Below, piece after piece: positions 10,415-23,569 of a stretch of DNA of 64,000 bases (the first letter of the stretch is position 1; the number at the start of each line of letters is the position of its first letter). A program made the position numbers and the translations under genes. Source of the stretch: Saccharomycopsis fibuligera x Saccharomycopsis cf. fibuligera (lineage: Eukaryota; Ascomycota; Saccharomycetes; Ascoideales; Saccharomycopsidaceae). The stretch is from positions 930,001 through 994,000 of the forward strand of contig CP012822.1 of assembly GCA_001936135.1 (NCBI GenBank). The letters run 5' to 3'. Under the pieces are notes generated by a model. The model did not search any database, was not told where the DNA came from, and saw only the letters and a list, made by a program, of their open reading frames with translations.

Positions 10415-12377
10415 TTGATCCTCTAACGTTTTGTTTATACTTTTATTCATTTGCTAGCGGGCTTGTGCCTACTACTACTACTTATTTGTTTTTTGGCTCA
10501 TTTCTGGTTTGATTTTATTCTCTTCTTACGATCTTCACGACTTTTGTTCAATCCACTCACCTTTTCTCCAAACAAACTACTATTGCTTCACTTCGCTTTT
10601 ACACTTCCAATTATATCCTTTACTCACCTTTATGACCTGATGATTACTACCACCCGTGTGATTAATTTACTTTGATTACTTCATCTTCGTTCACCTTTTT
10701 TCTTCAATCTTTTTTTGGCCTCTCTCCTTCACTGACTTCTAAGTCGGCCTTGATACCTTACTATTGACTAGTTCGATTCATTTTCGTCCTTTTCATTGTT
10801 TCTACTTCCCAGTCTTCAAGTCATGTCCTATCTCTGTCAATTTCAAAATTTAGTTGACTTGGTATTCGGCACTGCTGTACATTGAGTTACTACTACCACT
10901 ACTACTACCTCTACTCTACTACCTCTACTACCACCACTATAGAATATTCAGTTCAGTCGCTCTTGCCACGATTCAGGATTTTGCTCCTATTTTTGCTTTG
11001 CTTTTGCTTTCATCATGGTAGTCTGCTTTCAAATGATTTGAGATTATATCTCAATTTATGCAATCAAATAGACTAGGATGGGACAGGCAAAGCAAAGTAA
11101 AAATAAAACACAATAAAATAAATGAATAAAAACTAATCTTTTGGATTCGAGATTTCCAATCTTGCCTGGCTTGTAAAAACACTTATTATTCAAAGCTCAC
11201 GCAAATTTGCTAAAAGCTCTTGTGTTGATGATGATGAGAGCCTCTCGTAGAAAGCGCGGTTGAATTTGATTATTAGACACCGACACTGAGCGCCAATACT
11301 AAAATTTCAAGCTGTTGAGATGTTTAGGCGCTGTCTGTCATAATGCCGATACTAATGATATTGATTGCTTTGGGCCAAGGCGGAAGATAATAAGAGGATA
11401 CGAGCCTCAGTTTGACTACATTCCAAAGCAAAATTACTGCTGGTGTGAACTCGAGCTTAAACTCGCGCACAAACAATTTTAGACTTCGAAAGTTTTCTTT
11501 TAGAAGAGTAGCCTTTTTTTCCCCCTACTCTGAACTTTTCAACTCCGGAATTCAAAAGGATTCAAAAACATAGTACCAGCCCTCTCAAAAGTGAGATTTA
11601 GCTTTCCCGAAAACAAAAGAGACGCATTTTGATTATGCGCTTTGTGCTGTATTTGAGTTTATGTGTTTCCAGCAATTAACCTGTTTGACTCCAACTTTCT
11701 CCATTTTCTTAGACATGTAGCCGCTTAAAGGAGACTGAAAACTCAATTTGTTATAAAATTACTCGAAAGAGTAATTATATTAGCTGTTAGCGAGATTTTG
11801 TATGCAACCTCTATATAAAGTAACGCACCATGACTTAAAAGATAAACAATCCAGTCATCGATTCTTCCACAGATGCAGCCAGCCAATTGGTCAATCAAAA
11901 GGCTACACTGAGCTATGACACAATTTATATCAGCGACACAGGGGTCATCTGGCAAGGTTAGCAATTTTCAACAGAGACGGATTCAAGATTGGAGTTTGCG
12001 TTAGGCTTTTTGTATTTGGTACATCTACGTATACATACTGCTCGAATTCTCACCAGCGAATTACATCCATCCATACGCACTTGCAACTAGATCTAGAGCA
12101 GCTCCACTTGAAATAAGCTATATGGTTCCTATTCTGCGAAATACTCACACAAACGTGAAACTGTATTCCTATATGCCGACCTGCCTAGGAAGCAATGCCC
12201 CCGAAGCTTGAGAATATATATATATATATATCGAGACCCCCTTTAACCCCCATTTGTAAAATATATTGAAAAGTTGTTCAAATCGCAGCACTACACTGTT
12301 GGTTGTTGGAGATACCTCAGGTAATTGAGACAGTGGATTACCTGATTGAATATATAACTGGAAATGCGATAAAGAAG

Positions 12378-12430
<53 letters not shown>

Positions 12431-13064
12431 CGAGAGCCCCCTTGATGAAACAACCGCGCACTACTGTATCCTCTGGACGTTCTTAGCTCCCGTGAAATGC
12501 TTTGCGCTAGGAAAACGTACGGTCTTCTCGTATCTAGACCCACTTTGCCTGACATCGTCTCTACTCATCCTATCTCATTTTAACACATTTCTGCCGAAAC
12601 AAGAAAAAAGAAACAAATTATAGCAAAATACACTCTATGGCTTGGTAGCCTAATTGTTTCTCGTTTCAAACTACTCAAGCTAATCCCCGTCAGTTTCATG
12701 CGCGCATATATATATACAATATTAACTTTCGATTCAAATACTATGGCGCGCAATTGCCGGTCAATGTAAAGCTATAACTGTAGTTGCGTACGACAACTAA
12801 AGACAGCAAACTATAGTTGTCTCTCCTCATACAGTTGAGAAATCACCCGGTAGCTGAGTTTGGGTACCATTTTATGGTTTAGCGTCTTTCACTTAGACTA
12901 ACTGCTATTCAAAGAAGTTTGGGTATGACTTTACTTTGTGGAAAATAGTAAAAATAAAGAGCGTAACAAAATACAGTAGAAAATAGCATTGCAAATAAAA
13001 GGCCCCCAAAATGTATCCAACATATCAATATTCTAAAACCACGCGACACTATTCGTCATAATTA
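10415..13064. other. 2.65-kb AT-rich intergenic region
   Basis: Lies between the 8987 gene (plus) and the 3' end of the GPI-PLD-like gene (minus), so it is a convergent spacer. It contains a T/C-rich probable 3' UTR, a TAC-type microsatellite (about 10886-10935), an AT dinucleotide run (about 12209-12229), the 41-nt A tract at 12378-12418, and the palindrome AACTATAGTT near 12810. I see no gene; the short frames have no Met start or recognisable product. Confidence 0.6.
12378..12430. repeat. Poly(A) homopolymer tract
   Basis: 41 consecutive A residues (12378-12418), then a single G and a further 11 A. It is the longest homopolymer in the window and likely variable in length between isolates or assemblies. 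Confidence 0.95.
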
Positions 13065-16058
13065 TCACGCATCGTAAATACCAATTCTCCCAGTAAGTTT
13101 TACTTTATCATTATCATCACCCAACTCCCCGTACCCATAATCCGGCATCCCCACTACCAACTTATCGTTATAGTATCCCAACGTTGAACCAAACCCACTA
13201 TATGTTTCACCAATACCCTCAATCACCGCATTGTCAATCTCCACCAAAAATTCCTTGCTATTGCTCTTCTCGCTATCGCCGTTAACCTCGCTATCTTTCA
13301 TGGCACTGCTTAAAAGTTTAGTAAGGTTGAATTTCCAAATAGCGCCACTGCTATTCAATCTTGGACTGCTAATGTAAACAGTGGTGCTTTTTTCATCGGG
13401 CCCGTCATTAAACTTCGCAAGACCACTAAATCCAAATTTAGCGTATCCAAAATCGTAGTTGAAACTCGTGGTTTTCAAGATAATTTTGTTTACTAATTTA
13501 GCAGTTGTCTTCCTTCTTCCTTCGTTATCTTCTCTGCTAGTGTCGTGTGACCTTTGACTTGGGTTGTCAATAACGTAAAGATACAAAGAGCCGCACTTGA
13601 TGCATGATCCAACAGTTTCACTGTGAGCCGCAACTAGGACCCAGTCGAGATCCAAAGTTGTATCATGTCCTGAAAGTAAAAACTTTGTAGCGAATTGGCC
13701 TGAATATTTAGACTTTACTCTCCTGATTTTCGATGACGACCAAGCTGCTTGAATGTCATCGAACAGTACAGGCTCACTACCACCATGCGGTAATACAAAA
13801 GAAGGTTTCACCGGGAATTTTTGATCCGTTTTGTTATTATTGTTGAATATAGCTTTGGCTTCATAAGCTAAGACTGAGCTGATGCTGGTGACACCCACGT
13901 ACAAGAACTCACTGCTGGCAGAGATGGCGGAGCCAAAATTTTCAAAACTGTCAGAAAGTTTGAGTTCATCAGGAATAGTTAAAATTGTTGGATTAAGTTC
14001 TTTGTAATTTACAATGCTGCTGCCGGTAACGGATTTTGAAAAGCTACTGACGTTAAATTGATCAAAGAAAGCCTGATCAAATAAATTTTGACCAGCCCAG
14101 GAGCTTAAAATTTTAAGTAAAACGGCCTTCCCGTCCAATACAACAACTGCACCATTTTGATCAACCAGATGCTTCTCATCTCTACTTTTCGCATTTTCAT
14201 TTCCATTATTTTGATGATGATAATCAGAAAACGGCGAACTAACAATGAAATCTAAAATTCCATCACCATTGATATCGGCTAACTCAAACAGTAAGCCCAT
14301 CTGCTGCAAATCATGCACATCATCGTCAAAATCAATAGTTAGCAAATTTTGCGATTTTTGGAAAACTTGTATGGTTGAGATCCCGGGAGACGTCACGGCA
14401 ATCAAATCATATTTTATCGTAGTGTTGCTGTCGTTACCTTTTTGGATTTCAAAAAAGAAATTTTTGATTTTGTATCCATACTTCGATGAACTAGCTCCGT
14501 TGGCTCCTTCAGCAGCTTTTGGAAAAAAGTTATCTTTCCCACTTTTTTGAGTCTTTCCACGCTCTTTTTTGGGAAATTTTATTTTAACGGCGTTGGTAAT
14601 CAGTGGCGATGTGTTTGCTGTTGTTCTGAAATTGCTGCTATCACTATTCTGAACTGCTAAATCCGCTACTGGAATAACGTAAATGCTGCCGTCGATCTCT
14701 TCTAATGGGGACCCCACCGCGATACAGATACCTTGATCAGCGCCCAAAAAACTGCCAATTGCAATATCTTGACCAAATCTGCTGTTTGGTATCATTGGCG
14801 AGATGAAATATCCTTTATTCTTATCATCTACCATTTGCAAGTCCAATTTAGCTGTGGTAGAAGCTATGTTAGCACTACTCTGTTGGAAAACCTGTGAAAT
14901 AGTGTGGCTGTCTATCAGTGATACAGTTGGTGCTGCAATATGCGACTCTGAGCTAGGCTTGATTATTTTAGCGGAGCATAAAGACCACGGATCAACAGAA
15001 TCTGAATCAACTCTACCATCAAACCAAGCATTTAAGTTGTCAACGCATCGCAAAATGCTCAGTTCAATTTCTTCTAATCCACCAAGGTAATAACCGTCTA
15101 AGATATCATTTAAATAGGGTGATTCTTGTAAATACGCTAACGAGCTCAATTTATAACTGCGGAGCTCCAAATTTAAGGCTGCAAAACCTCTATTTATGCA
15201 ATGGTTCATGTTGTTACTATTCACTCTGTCAAATCCTAAAGAATGGTAAATGCTAACCAAGTCCTCAGTGGGTACTTGCCATTCGGTCAAGTAATACTCT
15301 TGTAATTGTTGATCTGGGTCAAGCACACTAGATGCTTTATTGGATGAGAGCTTTTTAAGCAAAAGAAAATCCGCACCAGTGTCTAAGAATGAATGTGCCG
15401 AATCAATATCGTTGTCGAATTCCATAGCAGCTAAGTGCTTAAGTAGGCCGTCTTTCAAGCGTATTGAATGCCATGTTGAATCAGCAATTTGATGAGTGAA
15501 AATTCCATACATGAATGCTTTAAATTTCAAAAGATCTTCTTTCCCGTCATTTAATATGGTTCCATTTGATTTTAATTTAAATTTATTATTGAGAGATGCC
15601 GAATAGACTTCTTTGACTTTATTAGGTTTGAAGAACTCGAGAGCATTTTGGTATTCTAATTGTTGACTTATTTGTTGTTGTTGTTGTTGTTGTTGCTTTT
15701 GCTTTGAATGAAAATATTTGACAGCCGTTGCGAGGAATGGAGGCCAATGAGCATCTTCTGCTGCATCCGAAAGGCCAAAGCAATTATAGTAGCTGTCTGG
15801 GAAGAAAGCACCGGCTTGTAAATAGTTCTTGTATGGCTGGATTTCTTCAGGAAACGCAGAATGCACCCTTGAAACTAAAGCAAGATGAACACTATAACTT
15901 TGTTAGTATTCAAGTTTTGAAACGACCATAGAAAATATAAAGCGACAATATGAAAAAGACTATGCATACGAAACCCCAGAGCCTTCGATTTGTATAACTA
16001 GCTGACCTAAAATGAGGAGCAAAACACTAAAATTGAAAACGCCCATAACAGCAAACAT
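13065..16058 (-). CDS. GPI-specific phospholipase D-like secreted protein, two exons
   Basis: Model: exon 1 16058-15970 and exon 2 15891-13065, giving 971 residues. Exon 2 carries the zinc-dependent phospholipase C/D-like domain (AGAFFPDSYYNC, DAAEDAHWPPF, GIFTHQIADSTWHSI) and then beta-propeller-type FG-GAP repeats, clearest at DINGDGILDFIVSSPF. This is the architecture of GPLD1, which cleaves GPI anchors. The long frame of exon 2 has no suitable ATG near its start. The upstream exon supplies MFAVMGVFNFSVLLLILGQL, a good signal peptide, and joins in phase to give GVSVHLALVSRVHSAF, the expected start of the mature domain. A polyglutamine run sits near the end of the catalytic domain (about residues 97-105). 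The protein should be secreted or vacuolar. Substrate is inferred from family only. Confidence 0.85.
15892..15969 (-). other. 78-nt intron in the GPI-PLD-like gene
   Basis: On the minus strand the donor is GTATGC, the branch point TACTAAC (15908-15902) and the acceptor TATAG, only 10 nt after the branch point. Splicing joins TC to T to give a serine codon and restores the signal peptide and domain start. A second AG 17 nt further on would break the frame. Confidence 0.85.
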
Positions 16059-17563
16059 TCACCTGGTTTTGATTTTGACCTTGTATTGTCTATTCTTTCT
16101 TTCTTCTTGTTCAAGTTGCAGCAGACACTGCAGTGTTATATACCTCAGCCTTGAGCGCTTTCATGTGCCGAAGGAAGCTCTAATTTCAATAAATCAAAAC
16201 AATATCAGTCAGTCAATCGAACAATCAATAAAGTAGACTTTGCCCTTTTTGACTTGGAATTCTAAAGCCTCGCGATGATCTACTTGCTGCATGTACCGAT
16301 ATCGCGGTACCTTATTGCTACTCTTGCAACTTGAATGGCGCATTCTCCTCCAACATTGCCGCGTTTTGCAAAATGCCATTGGTATATTATTAGCTTATAT
16401 TGTGCCAGGAAGAGTCTCAAGACAAAAGTCGTCCAGTTCCTCCAAAGAATGCAATTTCTTTTTTTGAGGAATTATTCTGTTTTCATATAAAAAGCGAGTA
16501 TTATTGTAGTGTTCTGATTGTTAGTGATTACACCTCCGTACCACTAACTACCACTAGAGCAATATATACAATTAAAGCCGGAGCACAACTCTTTGTGAGA
16601 AACAGAGAAATAATTTAGACAACTCAAAAAGTTTTCTAAACATTTTTGTGCTTACCATACGTCGACATTTTTTATTGTTGTTGGGGGAATTATATTCGAA
16701 TACGGATGCTAATAATCCGCAGCTACGGATATCAGTATTTCTGATAAGGGAATGGGGGATCAATAGTCGCATGTGAAAAGCCCCCCGATTGGCAATATCA
16801 ATAATAAGTGTATAGTAGATCACAAGGGTCCTATGTTCATATATAAAGCAAATGAAAACAGTTTATCCAAGCTATATAAGAATATTTTAAAAGCCGGCTT
16901 TTGTTTTTTATGACACGAAAAATTTACCTAATGTTAGTCTTACAATATGCAGTAAAATATACTGACGATAAGACAGGATAAGACTACGCTAATAACAGCC
17001 CTGGAATTTTTTTGGCTCGGTTTTTTCCCCAGTATCTTTCAAACTGAGCTCGTTGTTATTTGGCATCTGTATCATCAAATTACTGAAATTTTGAATTTTT
17101 TTAGTGTGGTTTATAGGTGGATCAAGCGATAATGTATAAACTGAGTACATCTAACTAGAGAAGCAGTGATCACTCCTGGTTAAATAGTCAATTCCAGAAA
17201 GTGTCATAATAAATTAATAAACAATGCTTCCCAAAAGGATAATTGCGTAATCTTTTAAAAAAAAAGACATAACGGAGAGAGATTAAGGTGATAGGTTCGT
17301 ATGCTTATGTTACACAGTTGCTCTAATGCTGCTGTAAAACAGCATTATAGTAATTGGAAATCAAGTCATGTGCTTTTCACGTTAACAGACAACCGGTTGT
17401 AAATTCAAAGGAACCACAACTATTGACAACATTAAGGCAAACGACTACTTTACACTTTATTAACACATTCTTTTCTAATCCGTTATTCCTTTATCCCCAC
17501 CATCCCTTTCTCAAAAACAAACTCAACTTTTCACAAAAAACTAAGCTAATAAAAAACACTATC
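16059..17563. other. 1.5-kb divergent intergenic region
   Basis: Upstream of both the GPI-PLD-like gene (minus) and UBC7 (plus). AT-rich with no coding frame I would defend. A short inverted repeat GTACCG-ATATCG-CGGTAC lies near 16293-16310. The last 200 bp carry the probable leader of UBC7. Confidence 0.55.
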
Positions 17564-18067
17564 ATGGTAGTAAGAAGCACCGCTCAGAGAAGACTTCTTA
17601 AAGAGTATCAAGAACTAAGCAGAGATCCCCCAGAAGGTATAATTGCCGGTCCGGCCAATGAGGACAACTTATTCATTTGGGACTGCTTGCTCGAAGGCCC
17701 ACCGGGAACTCCATATGAAAATGGCGTCTTTAGTGCAGTGCTCACTTTCCCTAAAGACTATCCGCTTTCGCCACCTAGTTTGAAATTCACGCCACCGATC
17801 TTACATCCAAACATTTACGCAGATGGAAATGTGTGTATATCGATCTTGCATCCCCCTGGAGACGACCCAAATCAGTACGAAAGAGCAGAAGAAAGATGGA
17901 GTCCAGTACAGAGTGTTGAGAAGATTTTGTTGAGTGTGGTGAGTATGTTGGCGGAACCTAATGTTGAAAGTGGTGCGAATATTGATGCTTGTAAGTTATG
18001 GAGAGATGATCGCAAAAAGTTTGAGGATATTGTGAAAAGTGATGTTAAGAAGTCCTTAGGTTTGTAA
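17564..18067 (+). CDS. UBC7: Ubiquitin-conjugating enzyme E2, Ubc7 type
   Basis: 167-residue E2 of the ER-associated degradation pathway, which transfers ubiquitin with Hrd1 or Doa10 at the ER surface after recruitment by Cue1. The active-site cysteine is Cys91 in NVCISILH. It is followed by the 13-residue acidic loop insertion ([17 protein letters not shown]) that separates Ubc7/G2 enzymes from most other E2s. Similarity to S. cerevisiae Ubc7 is continuous from residue 1 to the C-terminal KKSLGL. The frame runs 70 codons upstream from another ATG at 17354, but that part is Ser/Thr/Phe-rich leader sequence with no similarity; ATG 17564 aligns with the family start. The next gene, MET15, is convergent. 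Confidence 0.95.
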   Translation: MVVRSTAQRRLLKEYQELSRDPPEGIIAGPANEDNLFIWDCLLEGPPGTPYENGVFSAVLTFPKDYPLSPPSLKFTPPILHPNIYADGNVCISILHPPGDDPNQYERAEERWSPVQSVEKILLSVVSMLAEPNVESGANIDACKLWRDDRKKFEDIVKSDVKKSLGL

Positions 18068-18583
18068 AAGGATGGCTAGGCGAGGCGAGACGAGGAAAGG
18101 CAAAGAAAGCGGAGCTTTGATAATGACGACATTTGCACATTTGCTATAATGACTATTGATGATGAAAATAATATATGATAATGAATGAATATACTAATCG
18201 TATAAATGCTGAAATTTAAACAGCTTTTTGGCATCACAAAATGATTTAGTTACACGGTGTTTTGTACGGTTTTGCTTAAATTATCACTGGTTCAGTGCCT
18301 AATACACTAAAGTACAGATTCAGCTTTGCTGGGATCCATACTCCTCGTAGTTATAATAAATAAGCATACGCAAGCTACTATCTCATGGCAGTACAGACCA
18401 ATGTTTTTCTCTACTAAAAAGTAAATAATCAAATAGTAAATTTATCAGAACACTCAAGAACAAATGAAAACAAAATATTAAAAAAATAGCTAAACAAAAA
18501 AAATCTTTCTCTAAAGTAATCGTTTGTCTACCGCTTGACATGAAACATCATCAGTTTAATGGGGAAAATCATGCTGCTGCGGT
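18068..18583. other. Convergent spacer UBC7/MET15
   Basis: 516 bp of AT-rich sequence between two convergent stop codons. It should contain both 3' UTRs and polyadenylation signals; A/T-rich tracts such as AATAATATATGATAATG are present. No gene is visible. Confidence 0.6.
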
Positions 18584-19963
<1,380 letters not shown>

Positions 19964-20129
19964 TTAAGTCTTGTATTGTAGAGATAAACGAAAGAAAGAA
20001 AAAAAGTGAGGACAAATAGCGTTAAGGGGGAGATCAAAATCGGTATAAATAACCACAGTGAGGACTCGCCAAGGACTCCAGATCCTTTGTATGTATGTTG
20101 GCATCATAGAGGAGAAGGTGTGAGAATTA

Positions 20130-20135
20130 CACGTG
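20130..20135 (-). promoter_or_regulatory. CACGTG (Cbf1-type) site upstream of MET15
   Basis: CACGTGA, flanked by TTA, 227 bp upstream of the MET15 ATG. In S. cerevisiae Cbf1 binds TCACGTG in MET gene promoters and recruits Met4. In CTG-clade yeasts Cbf1 also controls sulfur genes. Binding here is inferred. Confidence 0.6.
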
Positions 20136-21918
20136 AGGTTGAGTAATGTAAAGCCCACACCTTCACGATTATGCTGAAATATGTGTGTTAATGTTGTCGG
20201 ATAAATTGACGTATGTGTGTGTCAGATAGATGGTGCGTTATGTTGCATAATTGCATTACTGTGTTACATTCTACTGCAACAGTAACTGCCAGAGTGTAGA
20301 TTAAGAATTACACATAAATGCCTCACTGGTAGACACTGTTTACTACGTTGCAACAGCATGTGCCAGGGAGCCGTAGAATAAGAAGAAAGGAAATAACGTC
20401 TCAATTGCTAGTATTAATTTCTTGATCTTGTTAGTCACAACAGCTAGAAACAACATGCTAGCTAGCACGGCTACATTACTCTTCAAAAAAAATAAAAAAA
20501 TAAATAAAAAAGCCCTAGAACTCACCAAACCACGCTATAAGCAGCACTGCTTGCCCATGAATTAACACAATCATTAGCTGCCGTAACGAGCACAATGCGC
20601 TCGTCTCCACGTAATTCAATTGTTCTCAACAACTTTACAGTCATCATCATGTATAGGCTTCCAAATATCCGTTCTGTTTACTTTTTTACAACCAAAGACA
20701 TCTTACAAGGGTTCAAAACCTCAAAAATTGGCGAACACCAAACACTGGTTTTTAGTTATCTTTTTATAGAAGGTGTTTCACTCCTGTAAATTATGTTTGG
20801 GTCTCATCTACTTTCTGGCTATGTTACCAGATTTTGGAACCATATCTTTGAGGGCCACCGCACAGCGCAAGCCGTAAATCTAAAATGCAAGATATTAGCG
20901 ATTTTTGTAGGCCCTAGTCACATCACAATTTCGGCGATTCTGCATGCGGTATGTCCCGTATAGCGTCGTATTGTGTCTATTAGTGCTAACAGCACGTGCT
21001 AACAGCCACAGCAGCGGTTTGTTTATCTCCTGGGCGGGTGGCCCAAGAAAATAGAAACTAATCGTTTATATAATCCATTATCTTCGCAATAATGCACTGT
21101 GCTCCAACATGCAGCATAGTATAGCACAACACAAGCGACACAAATACAAATATAAATACATAACGGATACTATAGCATCATTTGTTTTCCATATTTTCAA
21201 GCTATAGCTTTTGTACCAAAAGGTGCTCCAGATAAAAAAATTATGTAAATAATGAGCTAGGGCTTAACTGTCAAGAAACAAAAGCAAAAAGTAGTAGAAT
21301 GCAACTTGTGGCTGACCAAAAGTCTTCTACAACCTTTTTGCTATAACAAATGAGCTTAGTAACGCTATTTGGCGGTAAAGTCTTCTTTAATTCGTACTTT
21401 GCATGTTAGTAACTTGCAATATAAGAGACATACTGTAGAAAGTTTTTGGCTCCAGACCAAATATTATATATGATATTTTAGTTAAAAATTGTGAAAAATA
21501 TAAACTAGAGTTGAAAATTTTTGCCTTTAAAGATTTTAACCTTTTCCAATGTAATGATAATTATTTTTTAATATTGGGCACCGATTTTGTTAATATAGCT
21601 CGGTTTACTTTTATCTCTGGCGGTCAAAGTCATTTGCATTTAATAAGCCCAAACTCAATATTTTCCTAGTTCATGAAAACTCTTTACCTAAAAATAAAAA
21701 ACAATTATATGTGATCATGAGATACAAGTTACAGAATACCTTCGTATCATCTACTAAATGAAACTATTGTTGTTCAAAAGCCTATAAACAGCAGAGTCTA
21801 CCGTGTGTCTCACTCTGTTACGAGCCCGCACGCTATGATTTTGAGCCCCGTGGGGGCATTGTGATGCCAGCAAGAAATCCTCTGATGCCATCCATCATCG
21901 CAGATTGGAAACTAAAAT

Positions 21919-21948
21919 TAATTTGATAGTAGACAAGCTATCAAATTA
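21919..21948. repeat. Perfect 11-bp inverted repeat (hairpin)
   Basis: TAATTTGATAG, an 8-nt loop (TAGACAAG) and CTATCAAATTA. It lies 166 nt upstream of the ATG at 22114, so it is either in the promoter or in the 5' leader of that gene. Confidence 0.8.
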
Positions 21949-22113
21949 GTATATACGCATCAACGTCACTAAGCCCGCATATTTTGTTGGTTAAGCCTTG
22001 AAAACTATATTTTATATTGCTACCATAAAATATACCATATACTTTCTGTTCTCATTTACACCATATAAAAACAAAAAACAAAAGAACAATATAAGGTCAT
22101 CAGTACAGTTACG

Positions 22114-23121
22114 ATGTCAGCGTCTTCAGAAGGTCAGTGTAAATTACTAGGCCCCTTTTCCCTATTAGTGCAAACATTACTAGGTTTATTATCTCTATCT
22201 TCATTAATTTACAAAAGATATAAAGAATATCCAAACAGAAGACCATGGAAAGTTTGGTTTTTTGATGTTTCTAAACAAGTATTTGGTGCCATTGGCATAC
22301 ATTTTTTGAATTTGCTACTAAGTATTCTTGGTGGTTCATCTGCATCAGCTGGCCCAAATCCGTTGCCTGTGGATACAAGTCCATTCAAAATTGCCCTTCC
22401 AAGCTCACCACAACCTCCAGCAGGGGTTGCTGAAAGTGTATCGTCTCCACAAGTTGCTGGCGCAGACCTGCTGCTGTTGCTGCTGCATTCCAACATACCT
22501 GCAGGAGTATCCACCATATCTTTCTATATCAATGTGAACAAAGACATCTCTAACCCATGCAACTGGTATTTCCTCAACATCTTATTTGACACCACCATCG
22601 GTGTTCCAATCTTATGGGGCCTCTTATACGTGATCTTCACCATGGGGAAAAAAGCTGGCGTTGAAGGCATCAACTCGGGACAATACGGTGTTCCTCCAAG
22701 AATCTCCTATTATTTCAAACAACTCATTTTATATTTTGTTGGATTATTATCTATGAAGCTTATTGTCTATATCTTATTAATGTCTGTGCCGATATTTGAA
22801 CAAGTTGCTGACTGGTTGCTTTCCGTGTTTGACCCCGTACCTAGATTGCAAGTATTTGTGGTGACTTTTGTTACCCCATTAGTTATGAATTCGTTACAAT
22901 ATGTTTTGATTGATAACATTATTCAAAGTCCTGAGTATAAACGGGTCAAGACTATAAGGATTCCACACGATCAAGAAGCTAGTGAGACAATGTTTGAAAG
23001 TAACGGCGGAGATGGTAGACTGGATGCATTGAGGGCTGAATTACCTGATGAAGGAATGCTTGGACAGCCAGAGCCAGAGATGTTTGAAGGAGAGTTTATT
23101 AGCCACAAATCTAGATCATAA
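22114..23121 (+). CDS. STIMATE-family multispanning membrane protein (YPL162C-like)
   Basis: 335 residues with about four to five hydrophobic segments. The first 60 residues carry the family signature: C-x-LLGPFSLLVQTLLG, YKRYKEYPNRRPWKVW and FDVSKQVFGA, then LLNLLLS-type sequence. The same pattern occurs in YPL162C of S. cerevisiae, a vacuolar/ER membrane protein of unknown role, and in human STIMATE (TMEM110), which acts at ER-plasma membrane contacts. The long luminal or cytosolic loop after the first segments (residues about 75-125) is Ser/Pro/Ala-rich and specific to this protein. The C-terminus is acidic (EGEFISHKSRS). The molecular role in fungi is unknown to me. Confidence 0.85.
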   Translation: MSASSEGQCKLLGPFSLLVQTLLGLLSLSSLIYKRYKEYPNRRPWKVWFFDVSKQVFGAIGIHFLNLLLSILGGSSASAGPNPLPVDTSPFKIALPSSPQPPAGVAESVSSPQVAGADLLLLLLHSNIPAGVSTISFYINVNKDISNPCNWYFLNILFDTTIGVPILWGLLYVIFTMGKKAGVEGINSGQYGVPPRISYYFKQLILYFVGLLSMKLIVYILLMSVPIFEQVADWLLSVFDPVPRLQVFVVTFVTPLVMNSLQYVLIDNIIQSPEYKRVKTIRIPHDQEASETMFESNGGDGRLDALRAELPDEGMLGQPEPEMFEGEFISHKSRS

Positions 23122-23569
23122 AATTAGGCAAATAATTCCTAACGATAGCAGTAGAGTTTGCGCATCAATAACACCTTTTGTATTCACTGAAATTACTACC
23201 TTATTTTATATGCATTTGATAAATTGAATTTTTTTTCTATGCTTTCAACATTTTTTTTCGCTGATATTAATTTTTCATTTCTTTTCTTAATTTCTGTTTT
23301 TGATTTTCATTTATGTTTTTAAATTCATTTCGTTTCGTTTATCATTATCTTTTTTAGGCGTTGCTCAGTTTACCCTAGCTCCGTCAAGTTTTGCTCATAC
23401 CTGTGATTTAAAAAAGAGAAGAAAACATAATTAACTTTTATTACATTAATATAATATACATACCTCTTTTTGGAGGATTAATTAAAAAAAAAAAAAAGAA
23501 TAAAGCATGATAATGAAAGAAGAAAAAAGATAATGCAGAATGATCTAGAGACCAAATCGGAAAAAACAA
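23122..23569. other. Convergent spacer, T-rich then A-rich
   Basis: 448 bp between the stop codons of the STIMATE-like gene and PRP8. A long T-rich part (23230-23360) is followed by an A-rich part on the PRP8 side, as expected for two convergent terminators. No gene seen. Confidence 0.6.

Noticed and set aside
11743-11964. 73-codon minus-strand frame between the 8987 gene and the GPI-PLD-like gene
   Set aside because: It begins at a TTG, has no recognisable motif, and the flanks show no splice sites that would extend it.
17354-17563. 70-codon extension of UBC7 upstream of ATG 17564
   Set aside because: No similarity to E2 enzymes, Ser/Thr/Phe-rich leader-like composition, and the family start aligns exactly at 17564.
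21404-21435. Minus-strand GTATGT and TACTAAC pair as a possible intron
   Set aside because: The intron would be under 50 nt and the flanking sequence does not read as protein.
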